This document shows positions 1 through 11,000 of a stretch of 64,000 bases of DNA, one piece after another (positions within the stretch are counted from its first letter, which is position 1; each line of letters begins with the position of its first letter). The stretch comes from Amoebophrya sp. A120. Its lineage: Eukaryota > Sar > Dinophyceae > Syndiniales > Amoebophryaceae. The position numbers and the translations under genes are program-made. The stretch lies in contig CAJINV010000011.1 of assembly GCA_905178155.1 (NCBI GenBank), positions 72,154-136,153 on the forward strand, written 5' to 3'. The notes below the pieces were generated by a model that searched no databases, was not told where the DNA came from, and was given only the letters and a program-made list of their open reading frames with translations.

Positions 1-734
1 TCATAAGGAGCGGCAGGAGTTTTCCGTGGGATAAAATTTGCAAAACTTCTCATCCCTGAAAGAGTCTGCTGCATCTGATGCTGAACTTCAAACAACCTTT
101 ATAGACATCAATGCCAGCGTAAGAATAAATATGTATTAACTTGATAAAATTATTGCCTGACGTCCTGCCATTATAGGCAAGCATTAGCGGAAAAATACAA
201 CCACGAAAAGTAAAAAACACGCTTTGCTCGAAAGCAAGGACTATTAAATCACTTGAGGATGCAACACGGGATTTTGTGCGGAAGGTCCTCTGTGATGTTG
301 TGGCCGCCCACCTAGCTGTAGTATTATGCACGTGTCCAGCTGGTTTCTTGCTCTTTGTACTGTGCCGCTTGGTACTAACTTGGAAGGCACATAAAAACGT
401 TCAGAGCTGCACGATGACCATGAGAAGGCTAAATCGGATCTACTTCTCAGTGCTCGTAAAAAATGGTTTGGTTTTTGCGCGACTTACCCCAGGGGGCGCG
501 TTGATGACGCACATAAATACACTTCAACACGATCGTCGAAATGAATGAAATTGCAAAGTCTAACTACATTCGACGCTTTTGCTTTTTTATTATCAAGATT
601 CTGCGTTCACACATCTACACACTTCGAAACCTAGTTCCCAGCAAGTGCACAACAGTTGTCTTGGAAACTTCTTCGTCAAAGTTCGCCGGCCACTTCGATT
701 GCAAGTCGGAGGTGAGTGTTGAGCGGTTCACAGA
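1..734. other. Intergenic stretch downstream of the exonuclease gene
   Basis: No open frame here has the composition of a conserved protein, and no introner termini are visible. It should hold the 3' untranslated region of the exonuclease-like gene, which ends at 735. I see nothing else in it. Confidence 0.5.
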
Positions 735-3700
735 TCATGAATAGGTCTTGCGTAGGTGCGGTACCACGTCAGGGAAGACGTTCGGAGAAATCTCAATCAT
801 CGGTGCAGCAGCTGCGTCGGTGCTGTACTGGAAAGGAGAGAAAAGTAGTTCGCGGTTGCTGTACTTGCCGAGAGGCGGATCCTCATCTTCTTCTTTACCT
901 CCGCCACCACCACAGTCTCCGCACTGCCCCGCCGTCGAACAACCGGCATATTTGTCAACATCTTGCGCTTGAGTCGACATTTTCTGTTCCTGCGAAGATG
1001 TTGTCGCCGCGAAGAAAAGCATGTTCTGCACACGAACACCCGTAGATGATACGGCGTTTATTAATGCGTTGTAACACCCCAGCACTAAGTACGCGTCTAG
1101 TGCCGCGTAGCGCTGGTAAAGCTCGGGCAAAGGGCGTGGTAGAAAGGCCCAAGGACTGCACTCCAGTTGCCTGTTCAGCTGGAACCCTTTGTAAACAACT
1201 TCACACAGCTCGGTCATGGAGGTCCAGCACGACGCGGAGTGGTCCTCTTCCTTCGTGGTGGGTGTGAACATCTTCAAAGCGGGCTCTTCATTTGGTTGGG
1301 TGGAGGAAGCGAACTCGAGCTTTTGGGTGCTGGCACTGGGGACGCAAAATTTTTTTGCGTTTGTGCTGCAATCCGAGTAGTCCGATTCGGCATCACCTGG
1401 GTTGTAGTTCTGGGGCGCCGGGACGGTTTGCAAATTGATCAACTCCGCAAGGTATGGATTGCAAATACGTCTGGGTCTGGAAGATTGCAACTCGTCATGC
1501 TAAATCTGAAGCATGCAGAAAGAGAAATCTGTGTTGCATGAGTGCCAAAAGCTGTCCACTTTCGATCAAGTTGGAAGAAAATTTCTGCCGCAGGATGCTT
1601 AGGCATGGCAGAGAACAACTCACAGAGTCTGTCATGCTCGGTCCCGCATTTGAGACCTCATAGCTCATGAAAACCCTGCATGACAAGTTTACATTCTTCC
1701 AGGCATCCCGGGATTGTATTTGGATTTGATACAAGGTGGTAGGACTTGGATTTCTTCGTTTTGCGGCTCTTGTTCTCCAGTTCATCACCTGGTGTCAAAT
1801 TCCGTCGCAGACCACCTCCGACCGGGTTTATTTTTCCTGCTTCATCTCTACAACTCAATTCTACTTGTTCTTCAGCATCTCCACCATGATGATCATCCAC
1901 GGAAAGACCCAGCCTGGAAAACTCCTCCGTTCCGAAGGCCACAATTTTCTCGGCATACTTTTCCGAAATACTGCGCACCAAATCCAGGGCGTAGTTGCTG
2001 AAGGCGCGGTCGAGGCGGCGAGCCTGTTATGCATGTGGAAATATGTCTGGGTCTGGAAGATTTTAACTTGTGATGCTGTCTTCGGATTCGAAAAAAATCT
2101 GTATTGCATGACCAGCAAGGGGAGTTGTCCAGTTTTTTCTACACGAAAAGGGCATTTTTGACGCAGAATTGGCATCAAGCGAAGTCCTCTAAAAATCTGT
2201 GGCGCTAGGCCATGCGTTACAGGCATCACGGGTCATGCAAAATATGCATGACAAATCTGGCATCAATCTTCCAGACCCAGATTGATATTTGCAGTTGATA
2301 CCTGTTCTTTGTAATCAATTACTGTTTCGCCCGGCTCTTTCGCGGTCACATAACAGCTTCTCGTAAGGTACCGGGCCCTCAGTGGAACAAGGTCGATTAA
2401 AAACACCTTCTCGGCCACCGCAAGGAGGACCAAAGAGCCGGCGGGAAGATGGTGCTCGCAATCGTGTCTGTGGTCGTCGGGCGGGGGGGCAGAGGTTGTT
2501 GTACTTGCGCCCCCTTTACCGGAGGTCCTCGCAGCCTGAGAGGAGCAGGAACTACAAGGAGAAAAACCCACCTGTTCATTACTGCATTCGGAAAACTTCT
2601 GCCACTTACACTTCAGACCGAACGTGTAACGTTGACCTTCTTGCAGGTGCTTGTCCACGTCCTGCAGGCCAAACACCGGGATGACCGGGACTTCGGGCGG
2701 TAGTATCCAATGCAAATTTGTCTGGGTTTGGACGGATGCAACGTGTCATGCTGCATCTGCTTTCTCCAAAAACCTGTATTGCCGGAACAGCAAAAGAGGT
2801 CCAGTTTTGGCCACGGCGAGAGGGCATTTCTCATGCGGTATAGGCATTGGGAAGCCCACCTCACAGAATCTGTGATGCTAGGGCATGCATCACAGACATC
2901 AAAAGTCATGCAAAATGTGCATGACAAACCTTGCATCCTTCCAGACCCAGACATATTTGCATTTGGTAGGTAGTCGCAAAAACCTACTGGTCGCAGGCGG
3001 GAGTGGCCCTCGTCCCGGCCATTCGGCGCTCTGCGTTTCCAGAGGACCCACTTCCGCTGCTTCGGTACATGTAGTTGTACGGGTGGAACAAGATCTCGAG
3101 ATGAGAGGATGCGCGCAGCCGCAGTCTTCTTGTTCTTCGTCGGAAATAAATGAAGTGGTTGTACCGGAAAAACGTTGAAAAGTGCTTTCCAGCTGCTCTT
3201 GCTCGCCCGAGATGTTGCTCTGTAGCCCCGAGCTGGTCCTCTGTACTCCCCGCGACGGAAAGTGGTTGGTTCTGTGGCTGCAATTCCAATTCTTCTCTTC
3301 ACCATGCGAAGGCGCCAACTCTTGCTCTTCACGGGTGAGCGCCAATTCAGCGTCTGCAAACGCCTTCTGTAGTCTTTCGCGCTCTACTTGCAGGAAAAAT
3401 TCAGCTCCACCTGATTTTGACAATTGGTCTCTTTCGCACGATGTACGTGCACTGGGACGACTCGTGGTCCAACTAAATGATAAAACATGGATGATGGTCA
3501 GAACGGTATACTAGATTGTGATGTGAAGAAAGCGAGAAAGAAATGAATTTAGATTTACTCACCGTGACGTGAAAAGGAAAAAGCTTTCGCCTTCTGTCGT
3601 CTTTTCTGTTCTTTCAGGAAATATCAAATGCAACCATGTCTGGGTCTGGAAAAATACCACAGTATCTGCTCAAGCAGTTTTTCCAAGCTGTGAGGAAGTA

Positions 3701-5557
3701 GCTCCGTTATGCAACACAGATTCAGGTAGTACTTGCGTTAGCCGCAAACCACGCATAACAAGTTTATGCTTTTTTCCCGACTGCGACATTATGTTTGCAG
3801 AATGCATAGGAAAACCTGTTCCCGCAGTTGTTCGAAGTCGCAGAGAAACTCGTGGTATCCTGTGCAAAAGTATCGCACTCGTACAAATGCATTACAAATT
3901 TCCTCAGCATGAAAAATAAAATTTGTAATGCTGATTTACCTTGAAAAAAAGATTTGTAATGCATGATTGCAATACAAGTGCAATACTTTTGCACAGGATA
4001 AGTGGGAAAAAGTGTTGTACAAAAAGGCCTCGCTGAGTTCGTCGGCCGCGCACTGTCTGCGTAGTTCCTGATCAAGTTGATATTGGTTCGACGCAGCTCC
4101 GAGTAATAAATCCTCGTCATGATGAAGAAGATGTTGCTCTTCATCCAGCACCGTAACAAGTGCAACACCATGATCGCGTTCATCATTTCCCCGCGTCGCT
4201 CTTGTCGTAGAGGGAGCAACCGTGCGAGGACTACTACCAAGTGGACTGGTGGAACGAAATTCCGATTCATCATGCTCCTGCTCCGTTTCAACATCTTGCA
4301 TTAGACACAGCTGCTGCGCCGCTTGCTGAAGTTCCTCACGGACTAAATCCAAGAGCTCCAGTGCCCGCTTGGCCGGCAGACGCAAAACCGCCTCTTCCCA
4401 CGCGGTCGCCAGGTCAGACAGCAGAAACTGATCGTCTTGCGAGACCATCTGCGACAAAACGTGGGGAAGAGGGTAGATCTTGAGCATGACCAAGGCCACG
4501 GCGACACTCGCATTCCGGTCCACCGCTTCCGTCAACTGCTCGATCCAGTAAGCGTAGTCTACGTCGTTGCGTCGAATGATCGCGTCGATGATCGTGTACT
4601 CGTTTTTCAACCGGTTGTCGTGGTGCTTCTCCGCACTACCGCCCATAAATTCCTCCGCAAAGGGGCTTAGTGCTTGGTAGGCCTCGGCGAGCAAGGAAGC
4701 GTCCAATTTGCAGTCTTTCTCCTCGGGAATTTCGACCAACGCGTGCCGAATCCAGGAGACGCAGGTGGGAATTTCATTTTTTGCGTGTGATTTGCTGCAG
4801 TCTACTGGTGTGCTGTGGTGGTCGTGGTGGTGCGCCGGGTCGTCGTGGTGCAGTATTGTCTTTTGTCGGTCCTCGCACTGGAGGTGTGGTGCTGCTGGTG
4901 TGGTTTTTTCACGCTGGTGTGGACCAACGACGAAGCTTGTAGAATCTTCCCCGCTGATCATGCGAGTCGCAGTTTCGGCAAGCGGTGCGCTGCCGCGCGA
5001 CGTGCGAAGTTCTTTCGGTACTACAGTTTGTTCTGGCGTTCTTGCGACTACGTTGTTCTTCTCACCAGCAGCAGCCTGCTGTGGCGCATCAGCAGGAGCT
5101 ATAGCTGCGCCAGTTATTATTTCTTGTGTGAAAAAGATTCCAGTTTCACCGAAAAAAGAGAAAGAAGAAGAAGATTCGAAAATTTCAAATTTTTGAATTT
5201 GTAGTCGCGGTTGATCACGTGATTATTGTTTATTGTTTGTTCTACAGAAGTTCTTTCTCTTCTAATTTCAAAATAGTCTTAAGTACCTGTCGTGCCGGCG
5301 CTCTTGGTAACATTCTGCCGAAATTCGTGAAGCGCGTGGTACCAACGGACTCGTAAGGAGGAACTAGTAATCGTGTCGGAAAGACGAGGCTGCTTCGAAG
5401 TGGACGCTGAGCCCCCAGATAGCGCCTCCTCCTGCTCCTTCATTTCACTCTCACATGTTTGTTCACCTCCAACCGCCAATTGCCAAATTTGCCGCAGCCG
5501 AAAATTGCACTTTCCATGTGGCGTGGCCCTTTCGGCAAGAATTCTCGGGCAAATCAT
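735..5557 (-). CDS. EXD3/Mut-7-like 3'-5' exonuclease domain protein, active site degenerate
   Basis: Model of eight exons, 1112 residues. Exon 1 starts at ATG 5557 and ends at 5287; a GT-AG intron (5286-5123) follows in phase, then introner 3856-4000, introner 3622-3808, a GT-AG intron (3562-3411) with a consensus GTGAGT donor, and introners 2704-2968, 2029-2300 and 1453-1731. The summed exons minus one repeat copy per introner are divisible by three. The N-terminal half is helical and charged, as in EXD3/Mut-7. The C-terminal half follows the DEDDy exonuclease domain: VIPVFGL, then a beta strand LVLLAVAEKVFLIDLV, then SISEKYAEKIVAFGTEEFSR, then YAALDAY. In the family the first strand carries D-x-E; here the aligned piece reads GLKCKW (near 2610), so both acids are lysine. 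The second-motif Asp aligns with Glu in FGTEEF. Only the third motif, Y-x3-D, is intact. Family members trim RNA 3' ends; this copy may be a binding pseudo-enzyme. The family call is from motif memory. Confidence 0.75.
1453..1731. mobile_element. Introner element, family A, in the exonuclease gene
   Basis: 279 bp with inverted ends of the form TGTCTGGGTCTGGAAGA and its complement; the right end is decayed. Perfect 5-bp direct repeat CAAGG at 1448-1452 and 1732-1736. Removing it joins the codons of SYHL to AELINL in frame. Confidence 0.85.
2029..2300. mobile_element. Introner element, family A, in the exonuclease gene
   Basis: 272 bp, perfect direct repeat CCTGT. On the coding strand the junctions also fit GT-AG (AACAG then GTATC, ending AACAG), so this copy could be spliced canonically. 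Joins DYKEQ to ARRLDRAF in frame. Confidence 0.85.
2704..2968. mobile_element. Introner element, family A, in the exonuclease gene
   Basis: 265 bp, perfect direct repeat GGTAG, both inverted ends clear. Excision joins FLRL to PPEVPVIPVFG in frame. No GT-AG option fits the ends. Confidence 0.87.
3622..3808. mobile_element. Introner element, family A (short), in the exonuclease gene
   Basis: 187 bp, perfect direct repeat GGAAA. A short member: the left end has the family TGTCTGGGTCTGGAAA, the right end is decayed. Excision gives EQVFLKEQKRRQK in frame. Confidence 0.8.
3856..4000. mobile_element. Introner element, family B, in the exonuclease gene
   Basis: 145 bp with inverted ends TATCCTGTGCAAAAGTATCG and complement. 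Direct repeats CGTGG and AGTGG differ by one base. On the coding strand, keeping the final base of the upstream copy would create an in-frame TAG; keeping that of the downstream copy gives NTFSHEFLCDF. Confidence 0.87.
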
Positions 5558-8062
5558 TGCGGGCCGTTTCTTGTTCGTTTTTACCACTGAAAAACTATTT
5601 CGTACTTGTACTTACTTTCTTTGTAAAAATCCACTCAAAAAGAAAAATGCTTACTTGTCACAATTAAAATGATTTGTTCTTCGTGCTTTATGTGTATTTT
5701 TCGACCTCAAGACTTACTGGCACTTTTGTATATTCATCTTGTTTTGGATAAGTTCCTCTTCTGATACACCGAGTTGATCCAAACGAAGTTGCTTTTGAGT
5801 ACTTGCTGCTTTGAATTTAAGTAACCGAGCTCTCTCTTTACTCTTTAGATGACAGAATAATCGATATTACAAACGCCCTTAGCTGCGGCCTCAGAAAAGG
5901 TCCATGCCCTGAAGGTTGTCTTTATCAAGAGATCTTAGATAAACAAGAGTGAGAAGGATAAAAGTACATGAGCGATGAAAATGGCTACTGTCGCATCGAA
6001 ATGAGATGTGAATACGTACTAGATTGTCGCTGTGGGTTTGGATGGTAAAGGACAACCGAGATTCAGACTATCTATCCAAATAAAGTTGGCTTTCTGGAGT
6101 ATGAGGACGACAGAAGTCGCGTTCATTGGTAAAGATGTAGTGCATGATACGTTTGCTGTGACGGATCCTCTTTTTCGTAGACGAAAGCACGCTGAGTGTA
6201 CTGTACGCATGACTGCAAACTCAGACCCGACAAAAAATCAGGTCACACGATTAACATGTCACTCCGAAATTAGGAATTTCCGCGGTACACTGTCAGAGAG
6301 CCAAGTTTTGTGATACACGAAGAAGAGAAAAGCAATCGCTTCGCAAATTGTGAGCATGTTTTTGCAGCGCAAAGTGGTCGATCAGATCTAGTGTGTCATG
6401 TGTCGTAAATCTACACAAGATCAATCTGTTGAACCACTTACGGAGGTTCTTTGTCATGCATTTTCGATAAGCTTGAACTTTTTGTTTTTCTGAGATGGAG
6501 TCTCTGCTGCTCCCATGTGGAAGTGGAACAAGAAAAGCATAACTTCTCGTTGCAAAGACAAGAACTCATGTTCGTGTCCTCCGACACAGGCTTCGAGATG
6601 AGCAACATTGTCAGAGAGAATACAGGAAAAGGTCTTGTATTGAGTAGAGCAATCAACTTCACGACTCGCCCGGCGTGGAGTACTTGCTGACACTGAACCT
6701 ATTCTAGAAGTGAATGCAACACAATCGATTCTCATGTATAGGACTTTTTCGACGCAAGATCGCTTTCTTTTTGGTCTGTGGTTTGTTGAAAATAATAGAG
6801 CGCAGGAACGCTGCCTGATCTTGCGAAGGTACTCACACGGCAAGACTGAGCGCGACCAAAGTCGCGGAGGGTCCGCCTTGCATCTGTCTAGTTGTCTTGT
6901 ATGTCCCTTCGCAGCTCTCGCAGATCAAGTGGCGCCGTCAAAGTTTCACTTTGTTCACCGCTTTTCACACTACCGCGAAAGCAGACCACTTCTTGGTAGC
7001 AGTGCGTTGCGAAACTCCGGCCACTGCTTCACCTACTATTTTCAATCGAATGTGCCTCCTGTGAAGGGAAAAACATATCGAAAAGAGTCTTCATGTGCGG
7101 AGAGCAGCAACATGTCCGACCTCAAGTGAATTTTTTCCGGTTGAAGTTCCTTTTTTCCGTTCCTACGTCAAAACGTTGCAGAATGTCCAGAACCACTTAG
7201 TCGATCTCCAATCTTGATTGATGTTGAACCTCTCGAAAGTCAAAAATAAAAAAGAACGAACTAAAAAAAACTACGCGCGGGCGCTAGCTCCTTTATTTGT
7301 CTTTGTTCAGTGGCATTCGAAACAGGGGCTTTGCTTGAAGTAGCGCTACAGGAAAAGGGTGTGTAAACGCGTTCCCACCTTCACGCACAAACACAAACAA
7401 ACAACAAAAAAATGATCGGTATGCCTGGTACTTCTTGTGAAGTAAAATAATTTCATACCCCTATCATCTGAAAAAATGAAAATCTATTTCTACGGAAAAA
7501 GTAAGTAGGTACGGTCTTGAAGAAGAGCAGCATACAGTTCGAAATTCTTTCTCGGTGTGAAATTTTTGTGTGCTTATCAGTTCGAAATTTTTTCTCGGTG
7601 TGAATGTTTCGTGTGCTTATCGGTTCGAAATTCTTTCTCGGTGTGACATTTTCGTATGCTTATCAGTGGTAATCTCTAATGTGTTTTGTACGTCGTACGA
7701 CGAAAGGAAATAAATGTTGGAAATAATACAAGACTCTAAAGGGTGAGTTTTTTTATTGCTTGCGAAGTCTAAAGTTTCTACAAGAAGATGTCCTTTTTCC
7801 GTCTCTGTTGCTGGAGGTAGGACGAGCTTGGGAAAGCTATTGCTTTTTCAGCCTGAGGGAAAATAAAACGCTAAACGAAAGTTGAAAGTTCTACTGGTCC
7901 TGCCGTCTTACTGCGAAGTGCTTTATTCCCGTAGAGTTCCTTGCTCTTTCGTGGTACGATTACGAGAAACTATAGAGAAACTATAGAAGTTTTTCAACAT
8001 CGAGCACACTCATCTGCGACCCGAAATATCACAGAAGTAGCAACTTGTACATTTTTTCAAAG
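5558..8062. other. Intergenic region between exonuclease and phosphatase genes
   Basis: 2.5 kb of AT-rich sequence. The open frames present are short, with no recognisable motif. The only structured piece is a three-copy tandem repeat at 7535-7663, listed separately. It should contain the promoter of the exonuclease gene at its left edge and the phosphatase 3' untranslated region at its right edge. Confidence 0.5.
7535..7663. repeat. 43-bp tandem repeat, three copies
   Basis: Three consecutive units starting at 7535, 7578 and 7621, each beginning C(A/G)GTTCGAAATT and containing CTCGGTGTGA, with a few substitutions between copies. It lies in intergenic DNA. Confidence 0.85.
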
Positions 8063-11000
8063 TCATTTTTGCCACGACCAAGCTGGTAGGTTTAAAATCG
8101 CCTCGTGCATGTTGCGCAATCCATCCAGCAGGTAGTCGCGTTGCATCTTTTCGCCTCGGTGCATCTCGAAGTGTTTCTGTGCCTCCTCGATGGTCTTGAA
8201 GTGCCCGTACCGGAGGAGATACGCGATCACAAAAAAACCAGTGCGGTTCACGCCATGTGTGCAGTGGATCGCGATCTTCTTGTCGGGATACCGTGTCACA
8301 TAGTCACGCAGATGAATTGCAAAAGTATCGCACTCGTAGTAATTGCAGTCACGCATAATTTTTACAAATCTTTTCCTTAAGGTAAATCCGCATACACAAA
8401 CTTTATTTTTCAAAATGAGCAAATTTGCAATGCATTTGTATGAGTGCGATACTTTTGCAATCCATAATGCATCCACCAGGTGACGTCGTCTACGTCTCCG
8501 AGCGTTGGCACTGGCTATGCTGAGGAAAAATCTCCCCCACACATCAAAAAGGCAATTTTTGATGCTGATAGTCTTGCGCACAAGGCAAACGGCACCCATG
8601 TGGCGCATTGCGCAGCCAGTCTGTCGCGTGCTTTCGCCTATATCAGACCTGTTTCACATGCGCAGCTGCTAGCCGGATGCGTACCAAAATGAGCTTCGAA
8701 TATGCCGGCAAGATCTTGATCTTGCTGCAAATACAATACAAATTTCATTTGTGCACACAAATCCAGCAACACAAATCGTCTTTTGAGAATGGGGTGGGGG
8801 CTTTTTTCACTTTGATACTTTCCGTCCTGCCACCTTCTTCTGCCACACATATATGGAGTCGAAGCCTTCCAGATCTTTTATTTCTTCCTCCCAAGAGCAG
8901 TACCTGCAGTAGAGTTTGTCCAAGTCGGATGAGTGGATACTTATCGCAACGGCGAAAGTCATAGCCTTGTTTTTCATCGTAGCTGACAACCTGCTCGAAA
9001 AAACGAGAAACGCAAATAAAGGAATAAAGGAGCACGAATAATAATACTTGTCTGTGTTCGTCAGGTTCACGATAAGCGAGACCTCGTTCGGCCGCTCCCT
9101 CAGGAAATCTGCGCAACCGAACCGCTCCGCTTCGGGAATAGCCCAGTCCCACTTCCAAGAGCAGGGAGTTTTGAGCGGTATGATTTTATCTATCACGGGG
9201 TCGCCAAACTTCGTGCACTCGAGCCACTTCTGCACCCATTCTGGTTTATTCCGCGTGCCGTAATTGGTATTGCCCTGATATCCATGTTGATTTTGATTTC
9301 CGCCCCCAGCCCACGACGTTCTCACCTCGTATGCATATGCAAATGTGCTGTCTGGGTCTGAAGGATTGCAACTCGTAGAGCTGGTGCGTTTGCAGCATTT
9401 AGACGCAATAAATCTGTCGTTCACAGTCAGAACAAAGCCTACGGTTTTCGTTTCCCGCAAAGTTAACCATTTCCCATGCAGGGTGTACATGGAGAGGCCT
9501 CTACTGCGGGTCTTGTCATGCTCTGCGTCCAAAAATTAAAATTCACACGGGCTTGCCCAGGTCCACAGAACACATGACAAGTGTCTGCAGTCTCCCAGAC
9601 CCAGACGAATCTACATTTGGTACCTCGTTTCCCCGTGCGGAAGATGCAGATGATTTCAACCGGTTTCCTTGCTGCGTGGACGTTCCTATCCTAAGTAAAA
9701 ACGTCCCCACCCTAGAGTTGTCATGCAGATTAGCAAGCACAGGAGCATTTGTGAATTGTGACGCGCATTCCCAAGAGAGGCAATTCCAGTCGTGCTCTGG
9801 AACTTGTAATGCTGTAAACAGGATGAGCAGATGGATTTGTTATGCGGATTCCCTTGCTAAACTGAATTACACTACAGCCTGCAACTTGTCATGCGCGAAC
9901 CACAAATCTTCCAGCTTTGTGTTGCAAAATCTCCATCTTGACTCTGCGGCGGGGACGTCTTTCCTGAGAATAGTTCCATGCTCCGCATTGTCGTGATAGT
10001 CGTTGCGAGCTTGCTGCTCCGTCGTTCCAGCAGCTGGTTGTTGATGTGTTACAATAGAATTGACGTGTGCCCAGCAACATAAAAAGCGGCGCAAATTATT
10101 CATCTGTTGTCAATAGTGTCTAGAGTATCACACTGAGGACGCATAATGTCCGCGGAACATTTCTGCAGAAAAAAGCTGCATAGTAGGCACCTTTTCCGTT
10201 CTTATTATCGACGTCTGCAGCCGCTGTAGGTGCCGGACGAGCGCGATTCAGCGCCTCGCTACCAGTCGCGCGCCCCCGGTCGGTGCCTTGCCTCCGGCTG
10301 CGGCTTCGATGAGAATCGCCGTGGAGGATTCTGTTCGCAGGCACTGGCGGAAAATTCCGGGTCCGGGGAACCTCTGGCGCAGAACGTGGAGCACCCGGCG
10401 CAGCTTTTGCCCCCGGGGCGGCTGCATTTGCCGATCCAGGTCGTTCTTGCTCAACTGCTCCATGGTTCTTGCCCGCGGTCGAAGATGACGCAGAACAAGA
10501 ATGCAGCACTCCCGGCGTCGTGCCCGCCGACGGGCCCGGTGGCTTTGATGCGCAGCTAGCAGGTTGATCAGGAGCTGCACTTCCCGCGCTGCCCGACGAA
10601 CCCGCGTGCGCCCCTTTTGTACATGGAATTGCATGACAGATAAAAAAGGTCAGGTTGCTTACGTTTTTCTTGTGTCTCTGCCACATTTTCTGGGCGGTGT
10701 GCATTCATAAGGATACCATTGTTATGCATCGTGTGTGCTGGAACTGAAAAATGAAAAGAATTCACCGTAAACGAAGTGAAAGTTGTAGTACCATTTTTTT
10801 CTCTCATACCCTCCTTCCCGGCCGTGGTTTTTGGCACAGCACTTGGCAGTTGACCTTTCCGCCCGTGGTTTTTGGCACAGCCCTTGGCAGTTGCAGCTTG
10901 TTCTTGTCCGCCCGCACGCAGTAATTCGCCACCGACCACTGCAGAAGAGCTGGTAGAAGTTGTACCTTGCACCGGCATATCAAATGCAAAAATGTCTGGG

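Noticed and set aside
4708-5196. A 162-codon plus-strand open frame rich in Cys, Ser, Val and Trp.
   Set aside because: It is the complement of exon 2 of the exonuclease-like gene, whose minus-strand frame splices in phase on both sides.
6710-7129. A 139-codon plus-strand open frame in the first large intergenic region.
   Set aside because: It has no recognisable motif or domain-like pattern, and it is the only sizeable frame on that strand in an AT-rich gap.
7535-7663. The tandem repeat considered as a CRISPR-like array.
   Set aside because: The units are contiguous without unique spacers and diverge from each other, and the surroundings are eukaryotic.
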